A DNA stretch of 5,911 nt from Phycisphaerae bacterium (lineage in GTDB: Bacteria; Planctomycetota; Phycisphaerae; JAAYCJ01). The notes under the pieces were generated by a model. It saw only the letters and a list, made by a program, of their open reading frames with translations, was not told where the DNA came from and ran no database searches. The translations under genes were made by a program, and so were the position numbers. Of this stretch, positions 4,133-5,911 are shown one piece after another (the stretch's first letter is position 1; every line of letters begins with the position of its first letter). The stretch is from the NCBI GenBank assembly GCA_012514125.1, contig JAAZAW010000316.1, forward strand, positions 1 through 5,911, in the 5' to 3' direction.

Positions 4133-5911
4133 ATGCCTGCATCCAAGGCTATCTGGGCTATCGATATCGGACAATGTGCCCTCAAAGCGCTGCATGCGAA
4201 AACGGTCGGTGACGACATCGAGATCGATAGCTATGTAATCATCCCACATGAACAGATTTTATCCCAGCCTGACGCGGATGAACCTGCCCTGATTCGCAAG
4301 ACCCTTCAAAAATTTGTCGCGCAGCATACGGTTGGAAAAGACACGCTGGTGATTTCGGTTCCGGGACACCGGAGTTTTGCACGCTTTTCCAAGTTGCCGC
4401 CGGTCGAACCGAAGAAAATTCCCGATATTGTGCATTATGAAGCGACGCAACAGATTCCGTTCGGGATCGACGAAGTGGTATGGGACTATCATGTTTTCAA
4501 AAATGAAAGTTCGCCCGACGTCGAGGTCGGAATTTTTGCCATCAAACGCTCGATCATTTCGCAGTATTTGGGATATTTTCAGGAACTGGACCTTCATCCG
4601 ACATCGATTCAGACGGCTCCGGTGGCCTTGTATAATGCCTGTGCGTATGAAGGGCTTATCGGCAAGGAAGCCACGATCATCGCGGATGTCGGCGCCCAGA
4701 ACACCAATTTTCTGATCGCGGAAGACCACCGTCTTTGGCTGCGAAATATTCCTCTGGGCGGTAATAACTTTACCGAATCGCTGCAAAAAACGTTCAAGCT
4801 CGATTTTGCCAAAGCGGAAGACCTCAAGTGTACCGCAGCCACCAGTAAATACGCCCGAGCGGTTTTCCAGGCGATGCGTCCGGTCTTTTCCGATCTTTCA
4901 TCGGAGTTCCAGCGGTCCAATGGTTTTTATACCTCGATCAATCGGGAAGCCGAGATTAATCAACTTTATGCGTTAGGCAATGCGTTCAAGTTGCCGGGGT
5001 TGCTGAAGTTTTTACAACAGAATTTGAACTTGTCGGTCAAAAAACTTGAGACTTTCAGCAAGGTCAAACTTGCCGGCAATATTAACGAAGCAGAATTCAG
5101 CGATAACGCGCTGACGTTGGCCGTCGCCTATGGCCTGACAGTCCAGGCGATGGGATTTGCGAGTGTGAATACCGACCTCATGCCCCCTGAAATCATCAAA
5201 GAGGCCATGTGGAAAACTAAACAATATTGGTTTGTCGGAGCGGCGGCGTGTCTGCTGCTGGCGGCGGGAGCGATCTGGATGAGAGGCCTCGGAGACGCCT
5301 CTGCGGTTCAGACGGACAAAGATCAAATCCAGCAGGTGATGAGTTCGGTTTCCAAATATTCCCGGTTTAAAAGCGAATATCAGCAGAATTCAAATTTGGA
5401 TGGGATGAAAGACCCGCTGGTGGAAGAATTCCAGAAAATTTCAAGCAACCGTCTGATCTTACCGGAAATTTTACAGGTGATCAACGGAGCGTTGCCGGTT
5501 CCGCAGAAAGAACTGACCGCGACAGCGCCGGCGGATTATAAAAAGGCAGCCCAGACGATCGAAAGATCGCAGCGTAATCAGGTTTTTGTCAGTAAATTAG
5601 GACTGGATTATGTTCCGGACCTGACCGAAGACGCCATTAAAAGCATCGAAAACGCCAATCGGTCGGTGGGGAATTTGACAATAAGTCGAACACAAACTCA
5701 GGGGGACATGATGGGTGGTATGATGGGTGGACCGGGAATGATGCCCGGGATGATGGGTGGTCCTGGAATGATGCCTGGCGGTCCTGGAATGGGTGGCCCC
5801 GGAATGATGCCGGGTGGCCCTGGAATGGGTGGTCCGGGAATGGGCGGTCCGGGGATGATGCCCGGTGGACCTGGAATGGGGATGGGGGGAGGCGGCATGA
5901 TGCGTCAGCGC
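4133..5911 (+). CDS. pilM: Type IV pilus assembly PilM-like protein with PilN-like membrane segment (3' end outside window)
   Basis: The frame is open for 593 codons and has no stop before the window edge, so the protein is partial at its C-terminus. AGGAGA at 4120-4125, seven bases before the ATG, fixes the start. Residues 1-345 form an actin-like PilM fold: the phosphate motif AIDIGQCALKAL at 9-20, VISVPG at 73-78, EATQQIPF at 103-110, a second phosphate motif ADVGAQNT at 184-191, NIPLGGNNF at 205-213, and the adenosine-side motif LGNAFKLPGL at 281-290. Canonical PilM is about 350 residues, lies on the cytoplasmic face, binds ATP and holds the N-terminus of PilN. Here the chain goes on with NTDLMPPEI at 346-354, resembling the PilN motif INLLP, then a single membrane segment at about 365-383. 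A helical, probably extracytoplasmic stretch of about 140 residues follows, then a Met/Gly/Pro tail from 526. It is therefore probably a PilM-PilN fusion serving a type IV pilus or type II secretion-like machine, and likely leads an operon continuing rightwards. The PilM assignment is firm; the fusion reading is inference. Confidence 0.88.
   Translation, partial: MPASKAIWAIDIGQCALKALHAKTVGDDIEIDSYVIIPHEQILSQPDADEPALIRKTLQKFVAQHTVGKDTLVISVPGHRSFARFSKLPPVEPKKIPDIVHYEATQQIPFGIDEVVWDYHVFKNESSPDVEVGIFAIKRSIISQYLGYFQELDLHPTSIQTAPVALYNACAYEGLIGKEATIIADVGAQNTNFLIAEDHRLWLRNIPLGGNNFTESLQKTFKLDFAKAEDLKCTAATSKYARAVFQAMRPVFSDLSSEFQRSNGFYTSINREAEINQLYALGNAFKLPGLLKFLQQNLNLSVKKLETFSKVKLAGNINEAEFSDNALTLAVAYGLTVQAMGFASVNTDLMPPEIIKEAMWKTKQYWFVGAAACLLLAAGAIWMRGLGDASAVQTDKDQIQQVMSSVSKYSRFKSEYQQNSNLDGMKDPLVEEFQKISSNRLILPEILQVINGALPVPQKELTATAPADYKKAAQTIERSQRNQVFVSKLGLDYVPDLTEDAIKSIENANRSVGNLTISRTQTQGDMMGGMMGGPGMMPGMMGGPGMMPGGPGMGGPGMMPGGPGMGGPGMGGPGMMPGGPGMGMGGGGMMRQR
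5708..5898 (+). repeat. Degenerate tandem repeat coding for a Met/Gly/Pro-rich segment of the pilM-like protein
   Basis: The coding DNA repeats variations of GGTCCTGGAATGATGCC, giving the peptide units PGMMPGGPGMGG (twice in tandem), PGMGG and PGMMPGGPGMGM. Over residues 526-593 only Met, Gly and Pro occur until the last MRQR, and 21 of 68 residues are Met. The repeat copies differ mostly at third codon positions (CCT, CCC, CCG; GGT, GGC, GGA), so the peptide is better conserved than the DNA. That argues for selection on the protein or for an old expansion. The segment should be disordered and is probably a linker or tail on the extracytoplasmic side. Confidence 0.8.

Noticed and set aside
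4259..5326. Several minus-strand frames of 100-175 residues opposite the pilM-like gene
   Set aside because: They are antisense to a firmly identified gene, have no ribosome sites or family motifs, and read as compositional shadows.
5698..5898. Minus-strand Pro/Ile/Gly-rich open frame
   Set aside because: It is the antisense shadow of the Met/Gly/Pro repeat in the pilM-like gene; low-complexity coding DNA stays open on both strands.

Overview
The window looks like a chromosomal segment from a planctomycete, possibly of the Phycisphaerae or a related lineage. The main support is the long type IV pilus PilM-type protein at the right end. Its wording (DIGQCALKAL start, QQIPF, NIPLGG, GNAFKLPGL, then a membrane segment and a Met/Gly/Pro tail) matches, from memory, the large PilM proteins of Planctomycetota rather than the roughly 350-residue PilM of Proteobacteria. 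The taxonomic call is inference from protein style. There is no rRNA or tRNA gene to anchor it, and no phage, insertion sequence, CRISPR or tRNA signal is visible.

Layout, left to right. (1) At 113-298 (minus) is a small signal-peptide protein of 61 codons, perhaps the broken front of a larger secreted protein. (2) At 408-1409 (minus) is a fermentative D-lactate dehydrogenase (ldhA) with the full Arg/Glu/His active site. Its start is set by a strong ribosome binding site, not by the longer open frame, which reads into an inverted repeat. (3) At 1450-1524 lies a 24-bp-arm inverted repeat with the core GAGCCTGTCGAAG. (4) At 1628-2470 (minus) is a family 4 (iron-sulfur) uracil-DNA glycosylase, preceded at 2514-3944 (minus) by the tRNA methylthiotransferase MtaB. 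These two are 43 bp apart and probably share a transcript. (5) A 188-bp AT-rich divergent promoter region leads to the pilM-like gene from 4133 (plus), which is still open at the right edge after 593 codons.

The genes do not form one pathway. mtaB and udg are nucleic-acid maintenance enzymes that both need [4Fe-4S] clusters. ldhA regenerates NAD+ under fermentative conditions. The pilM-like gene probably starts a type IV pilus or type II secretion inner-membrane operon that continues beyond the window.

I see no convincing new multi-gene system. The points most worth a second look are the apparent PilM-PilN fusion with a PilN-like LMPPE motif just before its membrane segment, its long Met/Gly/Pro tail, the altered first iron-sulfur cysteine of the glycosylase, and the inverted repeat with a possible decayed half-copy in the mtaB-udg spacer.
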